This document shows, in pieces, positions 1 through 8,364 of a stretch of DNA of 64,000 nt. Position 1 is the stretch's first letter, and the number at the start of each line of letters is the position of its first letter. Under the pieces are notes generated by a model. That model ran no database searches, was not told where the DNA came from, and saw nothing but the letters and a program-made list of their open reading frames with translations. The position numbers were made by a program, and so were the translations under genes. The DNA is from Neisseria canis (GTDB lineage Bacteria > Pseudomonadota > Gammaproteobacteria > Burkholderiales > Neisseriaceae), in contig NZ_LR134313.1 of assembly GCF_900636765.1 (NCBI RefSeq), positions 558,001-622,000 of the forward strand, written 5' to 3'.

Positions 1-148
1 ACCGCTGCTTCAATTCCGCCTCGCGTTCGGTTTTCAGACAGGCATCATAAGCCGCCACCTGCGCGCCCTGCCGCTGCAAAAACGCAATCATCGAAACACC
101 CGTGCCGCCCAAGCCGGCGACTAGGATTTTTTTGTTTTGCCAGTTCAT
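1..148 (-). CDS. murD: UDP-N-acetylmuramoylalanine--D-glutamate ligase, N-terminus (partial)
   Basis: Only the first 49 codons lie in the window; the gene continues past base 1. The product starts [19 protein letters not shown], a Rossmann-type glycine-rich N-terminus typical of MurD, the cytoplasmic ligase that adds D-glutamate to UDP-MurNAc-L-Ala in peptidoglycan synthesis. Position fits: it is the next dcw gene after mraY on the same strand, though two unrelated genes and two repeats separate them here. A TGCCTGTCTGAA uptake sequence is embedded in the coding frame (about 32-45, read as ACLK). Identification rests on a short N-terminus plus synteny. Confidence 0.8.
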   Translation of the reverse strand, partial: MNWQNKKILVAGLGGTGVSMIAFLQRQGAQVAAYDACLKTEREAELKQR

Positions 149-168
149 TTTGTTACTCTGAATATGTC

Positions 169-271
169 CGTCATACTCGGGCTTGATCCGAGTATCTTGT
201 TATCTGCAAGGCCGTCTGAAATACCTCCCCCTGATACTTGGGAGATACTCGGGTCAAGCCCGAGTATGACG
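169..271. repeat. Palindromic TCATACTCGGG repeat with a DUS in its loop (copy A)
   Basis: The arm TCATACTCGGGCTTGATCC is repeated as its near-perfect complement about 75 bases later, so the unit can fold into a long hairpin. The loop holds AGGCCGTCTGAA (209-220), the AG dialect of the DUS. A near-identical copy in the same orientation lies at 679-780, and shorter or degenerate relatives occur elsewhere in the window. With copy B it brackets the GIY-YIG gene. The space between murD and that gene (149-320) otherwise holds one TG-type DUS near 283. Confidence 0.85.
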
Positions 272-320
272 ATACAGAACAAGCCTGTCTGAAAAGGTAA
301 TGCCTTTGGCGAATCAACCA

Positions 321-611
321 CTACCCGATAATTTCCTGCCACAAATCCCGCCAATCCGGATTGTTTTTTTCAATCAATTCAAGTTTCCACTTTCTCAACC
401 AATGTTTCATCGTATGCTCGCGTTGAATGGCGCTTTCCATTGTTTCATGCAATTCATACCAAACCAACATTTCCAAATTGTAGCGGTCGGTAAAGCCTTT
501 TACGATATGCTGCTTATGCTGATAAGCACGCTGTACTAAATTGGATGTCACGCCTAAATACAACACGCCGTTTTTGCGGTTGGACATGATATAAACGGCC
601 GGTTGCTTCAT
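321..611 (-). CDS. GIY-YIG nuclease superfamily protein
   Basis: A 96-aa single-domain protein starting MKQPAVYIMSNRKNGVLYLG. The split VYIM...LYLG is the family's GIY...YIG signature, followed by the conserved Arg of 'QRAYQHK' and the later Glu in 'QREHTMKHWLRKWK'. This matches the small UPF0213/YhbQ-like group of stand-alone GIY-YIG proteins, whose physiological role is poorly known. It interrupts the dcw cluster between murD and mraY and is flanked by two copies of a 103-bp palindromic repeat in direct orientation (169-271, 679-780), which suggests it arrived with them. No partner gene is visible. Confidence 0.85.
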   Translation of the reverse strand: MKQPAVYIMSNRKNGVLYLGVTSNLVQRAYQHKQHIVKGFTDRYNLEMLVWYELHETMESAIQREHTMKHWLRKWKLELIEKNNPDWRDLWQEIIG

Positions 612-678
612 GTTATATCCTTATTTTTCAATTCCCCGTTTGAGCAATCTTTAACTGCCGCCCACCCGTCTCAGCGGT

Positions 679-780
679 CGTCATACTCGGGCTTGATCCG
701 AGTATCTTGCTGCCCGTAAAGGCCGTCTGAAAAACCTTTCCCTACTTTGGGAGATACTCGGGTCAAGCCCGAGTATGACG
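679..780. repeat. Palindromic TCATACTCGGG repeat with a DUS in its loop (copy B)
   Basis: Same architecture and orientation as the copy at 169-271: complementary arms around a loop containing AGGCCGTCTGAA (720-731). The outer arms are almost identical between the two copies while the loop differs. Confidence 0.85.
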
Positions 781-806
781 CGCTATTTTTATATCGATCA
801 ATTTTT

Positions 807-1304
807 TCAGACGGCCTCAAAAAACCCTACCACCCCAAACGCTTTCAACACTGTCACCAACTCCGGCAGCCTATCTTCAGGATTCCCCGCCATCGGCGGC
901 ATGGGCGGAGCATATTCCGGTTCGTTTTGGTTGCGCATCCAGTCGGCCAATACAAACAGGCGCAGCAACAGAGGTTCCGCCCATTCGGGTTTGACCGACA
1001 ATTCCTGCAAGGCTTGGGCGAAACAGGCGATCCATTGGTTGCGCGTGTTCATGCTTACGGCAAAGGGAAAATGCCGCTGGCGCAAGCGCGGATGGCCGTG
1101 CGCCTGCTCGTACAGCGGCGGGCCGCCTAGCCAGCCGCTTAAAAATTGAAACAGGCGTTCGCGGGCATAATCCAGCGTTTCGCCGTGTTGTTCGCGCAGT
1201 TCGGCGTATTGCGGCTCCAAGTCCATCAAATCATAGAAGCGGTCGGTCAATTCCTGCATGCCCGCTTCGCCGCCCAATAAGTTGTAGAGGGTTTGTTGTG
1301 TCAT
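807..1304 (-). CDS. Group II truncated hemoglobin
   Basis: A 165-aa protein of the trHb2 (GlbO/YjbI) family, a small haem protein that binds O2 or handles reactive nitrogen and oxygen species in the cytoplasm. Seen in the sequence: Phe23-Tyr24 (B9-B10) in 'DRFYDLM', the HPRLRQRHFPF segment with the probable proximal His78, and Trp91 (G8) in 'RNQWIACF'. Family members are usually 120-135 aa; this one has a Pro- and Met-rich C-terminal extension (about residues 125-165). It lies directly downstream of mraY with a 16-base gap that includes a DUS, so it is probably transcribed with the dcw genes although its function is unrelated. Confidence 0.88.
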   Translation of the reverse strand: MTQQTLYNLLGGEAGMQELTDRFYDLMDLEPQYAELREQHGETLDYARERLFQFLSGWLGGPPLYEQAHGHPRLRQRHFPFAVSMNTRNQWIACFAQALQELSVKPEWAEPLLLRLFVLADWMRNQNEPEYAPPMPPMAGNPEDRLPELVTVLKAFGVVGFFEAV

Positions 1305-1320
1305 ATCTTTTCAGACGGCC

Positions 1321-2403
1321 TCAACGCACTTTCAGCGTGCTCAACCCGATCAGCACCAACACGATGGTAATGATCCAAAAGCGCACCACCACCTGCGTTT
1401 CTTTCCAGCCTTTTTGTTCGTAATGGTGGTGAATCGGCGCCATCAGGAAAATGCGTTTTTTCGTGCGTTTGTACCAGCTCACTTGCAGCATCACCGAAAT
1501 AGCTTCGACCACAAACAGGCCGCCCATAATCACCAGCACGAACTCTTGGCGGATAATCACGGCCACGGTGCCGAGTGCCGCGCCCAAAGCCAGCGCACCC
1601 ACGTCGCCCATAAACACTTGCGCGGGGTAGGCGTTGAACCACAAAAAGCCCAAACATGCGCCGCACATGGCCGCGCAGAAAATCACCACTTCGTTCGCGC
1701 CTGCTACATACGGCTGCTGCAAATAGGCGGCAAATTCGGAGTGACCGCTGGCGTAGGCAAAAATCGCCAAACCGCCCGCCACCAGCACCACGGGGAAAGC
1801 GGCCAAGCCGTCCAAACCGTCGGTAAGGTTCACGGCGTTGGACGTGCCGACGATGGTGAGATAAGCCAACACCACAAAGCCGATTACGCCCAGCGGCAAG
1901 GCGACTTGTTTGAAGAAGGGCACAATCAGAATATTGTTGGCCGAGTTCTGCGCCACATAAAACAGCAGCAAACCCGCCGCCAACGCCACGCCCGACTGCC
2001 ACACCATTTTGAACCGCGCCGACACGCCGTTCGGGTCTTTATAAACCACCTTGCGCCAGTCGTCGTAAAAACCCAGCGCGCCGGTGGCCAGCAGCACCAG
2101 CAGCAGAATCCAGATGTAGATGTTGCCGAGATTGCCCCACAGCAGTGTGGACACGGTAATCGCGGTGAGAATCAGCGAGCCGCCCATCGTAGGCGTGCCG
2201 GTTTTAATCAGGTGGGTTTGCGGCCCGTCGTGGCGCACGGCTTGGCCGACTTTCAACTCGGTAAGCTTGCGGATGGTCCACGGGCCGAGCAATAGCGAGA
2301 ATGCCAATGCGGTTAATGCCGCCATCACGGCGCGGAATGTGGTGTATTGAAAAACGTTCAGCGCGGAAATCCAGTCGCTGAAGTGTGCTAACCATAGAAA
2401 CAT
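1321..2403 (-). CDS. mraY: Phospho-N-acetylmuramoyl-pentapeptide-transferase
   Basis: MraY transfers phospho-MurNAc-pentapeptide to undecaprenyl phosphate in the inner membrane, making lipid I. At 360 aa it has the normal family length and about ten hydrophobic segments. Diagnostic motifs are present: the catalytic Asp pair in 'GFYDDWRKV', '[10 protein letters not shown]', '[11 protein letters not shown]' and the HHH motif in '[13 protein letters not shown]'. It sits in the dcw cluster, with a small membrane-protein gene between it and murF. Confidence 0.97.
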   Translation of the reverse strand: MFLWLAHFSDWISALNVFQYTTFRAVMAALTALAFSLLLGPWTIRKLTELKVGQAVRHDGPQTHLIKTGTPTMGGSLILTAITVSTLLWGNLGNIYIWILLLVLLATGALGFYDDWRKVVYKDPNGVSARFKMVWQSGVALAAGLLLFYVAQNSANNILIVPFFKQVALPLGVIGFVVLAYLTIVGTSNAVNLTDGLDGLAAFPVVLVAGGLAIFAYASGHSEFAAYLQQPYVAGANEVVIFCAAMCGACLGFLWFNAYPAQVFMGDVGALALGAALGTVAVIIRQEFVLVIMGGLFVVEAISVMLQVSWYKRTKKRIFLMAPIHHHYEQKGWKETQVVVRFWIITIVLVLIGLSTLKVR

Positions 2404-2497
2404 GGGGTTTACTTCCTTTTTGTTGTCGTATTTTTATGTTGTTTAGGCCGTCTGAAAAAGCTTCAAATATTTTCAAACCTGTTTTCAGACAGGCATT

Positions 2498-2668
2498 TTA
2501 TTGATCGGTTTTGCGCTCAATCACGCATATCGGATAACCGCCCGGCTGTTTGCCGCCGCCCAAATCCAGGCATAAATCATCATAAACATGAGCTTGAAAT
2601 TTCATGCCTGCGTAAAAAGCGGCCACCAGAGCGGCGAGGAAAATAATGGTTTTGAGTATTTTGTTCAT
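2498..2668 (-). CDS. Small predicted membrane protein in the dcw cluster
   Basis: A 56-aa reading frame, too short for most gene callers. It starts MNKILKTIIFLAALVAAFYAG, a single hydrophobic segment, followed by a polar tail with two Cys residues ('YDDLCLDLGGG', 'GGYPICVIERK'). The gap between murF and mraY would otherwise be empty, and the frame is clean over its length. No family recognised. It could be a small bitopic membrane peptide or a secreted peptide with a disulfide. The remaining gap sequence carries AG-DUS near 2446, one TG-DUS near 2484 and an inverted AG-DUS pair. Confidence 0.6.
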   Translation of the reverse strand: MNKILKTIIFLAALVAAFYAGMKFQAHVYDDLCLDLGGGKQPGGYPICVIERKTDQ

Positions 2669-2710
2669 TTTAAAATATTGACTTGTTCATGTATCCATTT
2701 TCTCAACACG

Positions 2711-2737
2711 GGCCGTCTGAAAATATTTCAGACGGCC
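2711..2737 (-). terminator. Inverted AG-DUS pair at the 3' end of murF
   Basis: GGCCGTCTGAAA and its complement are separated by only a few bases, making a strong hairpin that overlaps the murF stop codon. In Neisseria such inverted uptake sequences commonly double as intrinsic terminators or attenuators. Confidence 0.7.
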
Positions 2738-4095
2738 TTATCCAACAACGCCTCAACCACTTCTTCCATCTTCATAAAGCGCGAGCCTTTCACCAACACG
2801 TTCGCCCCTTGCGGCAAATCGTGCGCCAGCACTTGAATCAGCGGGTCTTTGTCGGCGAACCACAGGCCATTGCCGCCGAAGGTTTCCGCTGCGTGTGCGC
2901 TGTCGTTGCCGACAAAATAGGCCGCTTCGATACCTTTGCTGCGGGCGTATGCGCCCACTTCGGCGTGCATGGCGGCAGCTTCGTCTTCACCGAGTTCGCC
3001 CATATCGCCCATCACAAACACGCGCGGGGCGGGGAGTTGGGCGAGCACGTCGATGGCGGCTTTCATGCTGTCGGGGTTGGCGTTGTAGGTATCGTCGAGC
3101 ACGGTTGTGCCTTTGATGCCTTTTTTGATATTCAGACGGCCTTTGATGTTGGCAAAACCGGCGAGGCCGTCTGAAATTTCTTGCAGGCTCAGTCCGGCTG
3201 CTTGGGCGAGCGCGGCGGCGGCCACGGCGTTGTGAACGTTGTGTTTGCCGGGCACGGGCAGTTTGACGGCGGCGCGTTGGTTGCCGCACACCAAATCAAA
3301 TTCGCAGGAAAGCGGGTTCAACACGATATTTTCCGCATGGATACCGCCCTCTTCCGCGCCGAAAGTTTGGCATTTCAAGCCTTGTGTTGCGGCTTGAAAA
3401 ACAGCGGCATTCGGGTCTTGGCAGGGAATCAGGGCGAGGCCGTCTGAATCCAGTCCTTGATAAATCTCGCTCTTGGCTTTGGCAATATCGCCCACGCCGT
3501 CGAAGCCGCAGCCGACATGGGCGCGCAGGGCGTTGTTGACGAGCGCGACATCGGGCTTGGCAATGCGGGTAAGCTCGGCCAACTCGCCGAAGTGGTTCAT
3601 GCCCATCTCAATCACGGCATAGCGGTGCGCGGGCGTGAGCTTGAGCAGAGTGAGCGGCAGGCCGATATGGTTGTTGAAATTGCCCGCCGTCGCCAGCACG
3701 GCCTGTTCGCCGAAACAGTGGCGCAACACGGCGGCCAGCATTTCTTTAACGGTGGTTTTGCCGGACGAACCGGTGATGCCGAACACAAACGGGTTGATAT
3801 TTTCCCGCCACGCACGCGCCAAATCTTGCAGGGCTTTGAGCGTATCGGCCACTTTCAACGCACCCGGCAGCGCGGCGCAATCTTCGCGCGACACCACGGC
3901 GGCAAGCGCGCCTTTTGCCAATACGTCTGCCACAAAATCATGCGCGTCGAAGCGTTCGCCCGCCAAGGCAAAAAAGACATCGCCGCTTTGAATATCGCGG
4001 CTGTCGGTAACGATGCGTTTGACGGTTTGGTTGTCAGACGGCATCGGTAGGTTGAGGGTTTGGCAGATAAAAGATAGATTTAAAGTATTCATCAT
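2728..4095 (-). CDS. murF: UDP-N-acetylmuramoyl-tripeptide--D-alanyl-D-alanine ligase
   Basis: MurF adds D-Ala-D-Ala to complete the UDP-MurNAc-pentapeptide in the cytoplasm. The 455-aa product shows the Mur-ligase P-loop 'GITGSSGKTTVKEML', the central 'VIEMGMNHFGEL' segment, 'DDTYNANPDSMKAAID' and 'VMGDMGELGE', all typical of MurF. The start has two adjacent Met codons (4093-4095 or 4090-4092). Three AG-DUS copies lie inside the coding region (about 3132, 3162, 3440), none of the TG type used elsewhere in the window. Confidence 0.97.
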   Translation of the reverse strand: MMNTLNLSFICQTLNLPMPSDNQTVKRIVTDSRDIQSGDVFFALAGERFDAHDFVADVLAKGALAAVVSREDCAALPGALKVADTLKALQDLARAWRENINPFVFGITGSSGKTTVKEMLAAVLRHCFGEQAVLATAGNFNNHIGLPLTLLKLTPAHRYAVIEMGMNHFGELAELTRIAKPDVALVNNALRAHVGCGFDGVGDIAKAKSEIYQGLDSDGLALIPCQDPNAAVFQAATQGLKCQTFGAEEGGIHAENIVLNPLSCEFDLVCGNQRAAVKLPVPGKHNVHNAVAAAALAQAAGLSLQEISDGLAGFANIKGRLNIKKGIKGTTVLDDTYNANPDSMKAAIDVLAQLPAPRVFVMGDMGELGEDEAAAMHAEVGAYARSKGIEAAYFVGNDSAHAAETFGGNGLWFADKDPLIQVLAHDLPQGANVLVKGSRFMKMEEVVEALLDKAV

Positions 4096-4140
4096 TATTC
4101 AATTAATTTGTATTTTCAGACGGCCTGAAATATCGGAAAA

Positions 4141-5313
4141 CTAGAGTAACTCGGCTTTATATTGAAGTTTTCCATTTTCCACTTTGATATGCTTTTTAGT
4201 TTGCAAACGGGTAAGCAGCAATTCTATTTCACCGTCTTTTAAACCTAATGATTTTTCTTGCGATTTGAGAATATTACGCAAACCGCTTAATTTAGTCGGG
4301 CGATTCTTTTTACTCAGTAAAGCCAATATTTTCTGCCAAACAGACGTATTAGGCTGATACGCTGTCGTCTTCGACTCCGTTTGAGGCAACACTTCTATTT
4401 TTTCAGACGGCATAAACGGTGCATAAGTGATTTTGCTTTGTTTTATTTTAATCAACTGCCGTTTTTCAAGGCTGCTGGCAAACTGCTGCATAGAATGGCT
4501 ATCTGCCTCAATACCGAAACCGGCCAAACTGCTTCGTATGACGTTGTATAGCTTTTCCAATGTTTTAGCCTTGCTCGACAAAGCTCTTTCTTCAATTTTT
4601 TTCAAAATAAATTCAGCATCAAGATGATAGGTCAGCAAACCGTCAGGTTGTTTTTCTATCAAACCTTTCTTCAATAATGCGGCGACCAGATTCTCAGCTT
4701 GTGTTTGGCGCAATTCATCCGTGTAATTTGTCCATTGATCTGCCAAGATAATATTTTGAATCCTGCTCACCAAATTACCGTAACTGCGCGGCAGAAACGC
4801 TTGCGGCTCCCTCAATGCCTGCACAAGCAAGGATAAATCTTTCGTCGAATAAACGCCCGATTGAACTTGATTCTCTGACGCAATTTCTGCTGACCCGGCA
4901 GCAATTTTTGGAATCACGATTTCAGACGGCTTTGATGTATTCGGCAGAAGCTGAATATCATCCAGACTGACCAACCGCACTATCCCGCTTGCCAATCCGT
5001 TATCCTGTATATGCTCTATCAGGACATCATAACCACCATCTTTGGAAAGAATACCGATAAGCGCCTGAGGATCTTGCTCGGTAATTTTGCCGAGATAAAA
5101 ACTCAGGTAAAAATCCAAAGCATTTTTACCTGCTTTTGCTACACGCACAAAATGAACATTTTTACCAAAACGACACAAAGATTCGCAAAGTTCCAAAGCG
5201 ATATTTTTCTGCTGGTTCACTCCAAGAAAAAGCCAAATATGAGTATGTTCTTCATTCAGCTTGTTTAAATTTTCCGGTCGAATGTTTTCAAAATCAATCA
5301 GTAAGTGATTCAT
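4141..5313 (-). CDS. PIN/NYN-like domain protein inserted in the dcw cluster
   Basis: A 390-aa protein starting MNHLLIDFENIRPENL. The early 'IDFEN' acidic motif and the later 'LIGILSKDGGYDVLIEHI' with a conserved Asp are hallmarks of a PIN-like (NYN-related) fold, the fold of metal-dependent RNases, over about residues 1-125. The rest looks helical with winged-helix-like repeats ('AALLKKGLIEKQPDGLLTYHL', 'LEKRQLIKIKQSKITYAPF', 'LLTRLQTKKHIKVENGKLQY'). It is more AT-rich than neighbouring mur genes. It carries two internal DUS of AT/AG type (about 4402, 4922). RNA targets are unknown; the nuclease role is inferred from fold only. Confidence 0.7.
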   Translation of the reverse strand: MNHLLIDFENIRPENLNKLNEEHTHIWLFLGVNQQKNIALELCESLCRFGKNVHFVRVAKAGKNALDFYLSFYLGKITEQDPQALIGILSKDGGYDVLIEHIQDNGLASGIVRLVSLDDIQLLPNTSKPSEIVIPKIAAGSAEIASENQVQSGVYSTKDLSLLVQALREPQAFLPRSYGNLVSRIQNIILADQWTNYTDELRQTQAENLVAALLKKGLIEKQPDGLLTYHLDAEFILKKIEERALSSKAKTLEKLYNVIRSSLAGFGIEADSHSMQQFASSLEKRQLIKIKQSKITYAPFMPSEKIEVLPQTESKTTAYQPNTSVWQKILALLSKKNRPTKLSGLRNILKSQEKSLGLKDGEIELLLTRLQTKKHIKVENGKLQYKAELL

Positions 5314-5367
5314 AATTCCCCTTCATTATTTAGCAATATTATTTATTTTATATATTTTTCAGACGGC

Positions 5368-5889
5368 CTATCTACTCTGATCAATCAACGGATAAGGATT
5401 CACCGCACCGCTTGGCAAATAAACACCGTAATGCAGATGCGGGCGGGTGTTTTTGGCATTGCCGGTTTTACCGACATAGCCGATCACTTCGCCCGCTTTC
5501 ACGCGGCGGTAGAGTTTGCGGTTGGCGAATTTGTCCAAATGGGCGTAGTAATGCCACGCGCCCGGGCCTTGTATGCCGATCACTTTGCCGCCCAAGCGGT
5601 TTTTGCCGAGTTTGGTCACGATGCCTGCCGTGGTGCTGCGTACCGGTGTACCTGTTTTGGCGAAAATATCCACACCTTCGTGTTTGCGGCCGCCGCTACG
5701 CGGTGCATGCCAACTGTCGTCGAAAGAATGGCCTTTCACGGGGTTGATCAGGCTTTTATCGGTGGGCGCGGGCATGGCCCTTAGTGCGGCTAATTCTTGG
5801 GTTGGCCGCGGGGCGTGTTTGGTTTGGCAGCCCCATAGGAAGATCAGGGCGACGGCGAAGCATAAGTTGCGTTTGAATTGTGTTTGCAT
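5368..5889 (-). CDS. M23-family (LytM-type) peptidase lipoprotein
   Basis: A 173-aa protein with a lipoprotein signal: basic N-terminus, hydrophobic stretch and a lipobox ending in 'FLWGC' (Cys21). The rest is one LytM/M23 domain with 'HEGVDIF' (His70, Asp74), 'YAHLDKF' and 'HLHYGVY' (His151/His153), the zinc-ligand and catalytic motifs of glycyl-glycine or DD-endopeptidases acting on peptidoglycan. All key residues are present, so it is probably an active, outer- or inner-membrane-anchored peptidoglycan endopeptidase. Its place inside the dcw cluster fits a cell-wall role. Confidence 0.88.
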   Translation of the reverse strand: MQTQFKRNLCFAVALIFLWGCQTKHAPRPTQELAALRAMPAPTDKSLINPVKGHSFDDSWHAPRSGGRKHEGVDIFAKTGTPVRSTTAGIVTKLGKNRLGGKVIGIQGPGAWHYYAHLDKFANRKLYRRVKAGEVIGYVGKTGNAKNTRPHLHYGVYLPSGAVNPYPLIDQSR

Positions 5890-5948
5890 GGTCTCGGCTC
5901 TACTTATGTTGTGAAACGGCGGAATGTTTTCAGACAGGCATCATGCTC

Positions 5949-6818
5949 TTAATAACTACCGAATTTCCCGTAACGCTGATAATCGGAAAATAAAAACACT
6001 GCAACCGTTTTGCCGTTTTTTTGATACGGATAAAACAATTCGTAATTGCCTTCCTGTGCAACAAACTCGATTTCATTCGAATTGTTTTGGAACGTTTTTT
6101 GCAGGTATTCCCGCTCACGCAAATCGGCGCTATGCAGATAATCTGCTTTTCTGATGATTTCCTGACGATCATCGACACGCTTATAAACCAGCGTATCTTG
6201 CGGCTGCTTGTCTGTTGCCGAGGCTGCATTGACCGCTTCGGAAAAATCTTCCAAAGTGCGACTGCCGAAGCCCAAATACACCGGCGTTCCATTGATGGTA
6301 TCAGGCACAATCACGGCTACGCTTTTGAAAGCCGTGTCTTGCTTTTCCATCAAATTCAGATAATTCGCCGTGTTTTGTATATAAGGCAGCTCAAAACGGT
6401 AATCCGCCATGGCTTGCGTTTGGGCGGGGTGCTGTTTTACGAGCTTTTCTGCCGACTGTATCAATATCTGCTGTTTCTTCTGCGCAGTCAGATAATTGCC
6501 GCCAAACAACACCGCAGCCAGCAAGGGAAATACCAGTAACAACATATACAGCAGTTTCTTACCGCTGCGAATCTCGCTGCCGCCCTCCCCTCGTTCGGCA
6601 ATGCGGGTCAGGTTCAGCATGATATTCAGCATCAATGCTCCGGCCATCAGCGAAATAATGCCTAAGATGCTGAAACCGAAAGTTTCCGTGAGGTGTTGGC
6701 GGAACACTTTCAGGCCGAATACCTGTATCAAGATAAAAGCGAACACCCAATATCCGAGCAAAACTATCGACACCAACCCGATGATATTGCTGAGTTTAAC
6801 CAGTTTTTTTGTATCCAT
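5949..6818 (-). CDS. Inner-membrane protein of unknown function between murE and murF
   Basis: A 289-aa protein with three N-terminal hydrophobic segments (about residues 11-35, 48-70, 88-110) followed by a roughly 175-residue hydrophilic domain that should face the periplasm. No enzyme motif is recognised. In the gonococcus the gene between murE and murF is dca, a membrane protein needed for natural competence; this gene occupies that position, so it may be the dca counterpart, but I cannot confirm this by sequence. It is flanked by TG-type DUS (about 5928; pair 6833-6869). Confidence 0.6.
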   Translation of the reverse strand: MDTKKLVKLSNIIGLVSIVLLGYWVFAFILIQVFGLKVFRQHLTETFGFSILGIISLMAGALMLNIMLNLTRIAERGEGGSEIRSGKKLLYMLLLVFPLLAAVLFGGNYLTAQKKQQILIQSAEKLVKQHPAQTQAMADYRFELPYIQNTANYLNLMEKQDTAFKSVAVIVPDTINGTPVYLGFGSRTLEDFSEAVNAASATDKQPQDTLVYKRVDDRQEIIRKADYLHSADLREREYLQKTFQNNSNEIEFVAQEGNYELFYPYQKNGKTVAVFLFSDYQRYGKFGSY

Positions 6819-6832
6819 TGCGCTATCCTTGT

Positions 6833-6869
6833 TTTTCAGACAGGCATTACTTATATGCCTGTCTGAAAA
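6833..6869 (-). terminator. Inverted TG-DUS pair downstream of murE
   Basis: TTTTTCAGACAGGCAT and its complement ATGCCTGTCTGAAAA are separated by about 6 bases, directly after the murE stop. Probable intrinsic terminator or attenuator inside the dcw cluster. Confidence 0.7.
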
Positions 6870-8345
6870 CTACCTTCCCGCCAAAGCTTTCTGCGCTTCG
6901 TCAAAATCGGAAAAATAGTGCTTCTGACCCTGCACGTCCTGATAGGTTTCGTGGCCTTTGCCGGCAATCAGGATGATGTCGTTGGCGGCGGCATGTTTAA
7001 CCGCGTATTCGATGGCCGAGCGGCGGTCTGGTTCGACGTGTTCGGGTTGGGGCACGGCGGGGAGGATGTCGTTGATGATGTCGGCCGGTTCTTCCATGCG
7101 CGGGTTGTCGCTGGTTACGACGACTTTATCCGCACCGGCCACGGCAGCTGCGCCCATCAGCGGGCGTTTGCCTTTGTCGCGGTTGCCGCCGCAGCCGAAC
7201 ACGCACCACAGGTTTGCGCCTTGCGGTTTGATTTCCTGCAAGGTGGTAAGTGCTTTTTCAAGGGCATCGGGGGTGTGGGCGTAATCGACGACAACCAACG
7301 GTTTGCCGGGATTCATGATGCAGTCCATACGGCCGGTGGCGGGGCGGATTTGGGCAAGCACGCGCAATACTTCGGCCAACGGGTAGCCTGCCGAACACAA
7401 TACGCCAACGCACGAGGCGAGATTTTGTGCGTTGAAGCGGCCAAGCAAGCGGGTTTTGACTTCGCCGCCGCCCCACGGGGTGTCGAGCTGCACGGTCATG
7501 CCGTCTGAAGAGGCGGTGAATCGGGTGATGCGGATGTCGGCTTGCTCTGTAAAGCCGTAGCCGTACACGTTTAATTCGGGGCGCTCTGTTTTCAGACGGC
7601 CTGCCAGCGCTGCGCCGAACGGGTCGTCCACATTAATCACGGCGTGTTGCAAACCTTGCCAGTAAAACAGGCGGGATTTGATTTCGCCGTAGAATTCCAT
7701 GCTGCCGTGGTAATCGAGATGGTCGCGGGTGAGGTTGGTGAACACGGCCGTCTGAAAAGGCACGCCGTTAACGCGGAATTGGTCGAGGCCGTGGCTGGAC
7801 ACTTCCATCGCTACGGCTTTTGCGCCTTGCTGTTTGAACCGGTGCAGCAGGGTTTGCACGGAAACGGGATCGGGCGTGGTGTGGGTGGCTTCTTCCAGCG
7901 CGCCCCAGAAGCCGTTGCCGACGGTGCCGATGATGGCGCATTTTTCATCCAACAAATCCGCTGCTTGCGCCAGCCATTGGGTAACGGAGGTTTTGCCGTT
8001 GGTGCCGGTTACGCCCCACACTTTGAGGCCGTCTGAAAGATTGCCGTACACTTGGGCGGCCACAATTCCGGCGCGGGTTTTCAGGTTTTTAATGCCTTGG
8101 TTGGGCACGTTCCATTCGGGATTCCACGCGAATTTGCCGTCGTCGTCCCAAAAAACAAAAGCCGCGCCGTTGGTGATGGCTGCGGGAATATAGGTGCGTC
8201 CGTCGGTATATTCGCCTTGGCACGCGATGAATATGTCGCCGGGTTTGATTTTTCGGCTGTCTGAATGCAACAAACGCCCTGCTGCGTTTTCACACAGCAA
8301 GGGCGGTAAGTCGGTTTCAGCTAAAGGAACTAAGTCGCTGAACAT
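6870..8345 (-). CDS. murE: UDP-N-acetylmuramoyl-L-alanyl-D-glutamate--2,6-diaminopimelate ligase
   Basis: MurE adds meso-diaminopimelate to UDP-MurNAc-L-Ala-D-Glu. Seen: P-loop 'GVTGTNGKTSVTQW', 'HTTPDPVSVQ', 'FTNLTRDHLDYHG', 'GCGGNRDKGKRP' and the 'DNPRMEEP' motif that in MurE marks specificity for meso-DAP. I chose the ATG at 8343-8345 (MFSDLVPL), giving 491 aa; the upstream extension to 8393 would overlap the end of ftsI and lacks homology. AG- and AT-DUS lie within the gene (about 7498, 7588, 7742, 8025). Confidence 0.96.
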   Translation of the reverse strand: MFSDLVPLAETDLPPLLCENAAGRLLHSDSRKIKPGDIFIACQGEYTDGRTYIPAAITNGAAFVFWDDDGKFAWNPEWNVPNQGIKNLKTRAGIVAAQVYGNLSDGLKVWGVTGTNGKTSVTQWLAQAADLLDEKCAIIGTVGNGFWGALEEATHTTPDPVSVQTLLHRFKQQGAKAVAMEVSSHGLDQFRVNGVPFQTAVFTNLTRDHLDYHGSMEFYGEIKSRLFYWQGLQHAVINVDDPFGAALAGRLKTERPELNVYGYGFTEQADIRITRFTASSDGMTVQLDTPWGGGEVKTRLLGRFNAQNLASCVGVLCSAGYPLAEVLRVLAQIRPATGRMDCIMNPGKPLVVVDYAHTPDALEKALTTLQEIKPQGANLWCVFGCGGNRDKGKRPLMGAAAVAGADKVVVTSDNPRMEEPADIINDILPAVPQPEHVEPDRRSAIEYAVKHAAANDIILIAGKGHETYQDVQGQKHYFSDFDEAQKALAGR

Positions 8346-8364
8346 ATTAATATTTCTCTTAAAT

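Noticed and set aside
169..780. CRISPR-like spacing of palindromic repeats
   Set aside because: Only two repeats with a coding gene between them; no regular spacers and no cas genes anywhere in the window.
747..1149. Overlapping plus-strand frames opposite the hemoglobin gene
   Set aside because: Shadows of the minus-strand truncated hemoglobin gene.
1301..2002. Minus-strand frame overlapping mraY
   Set aside because: A shifted-frame shadow within the mraY gene, without a recognisable motif.
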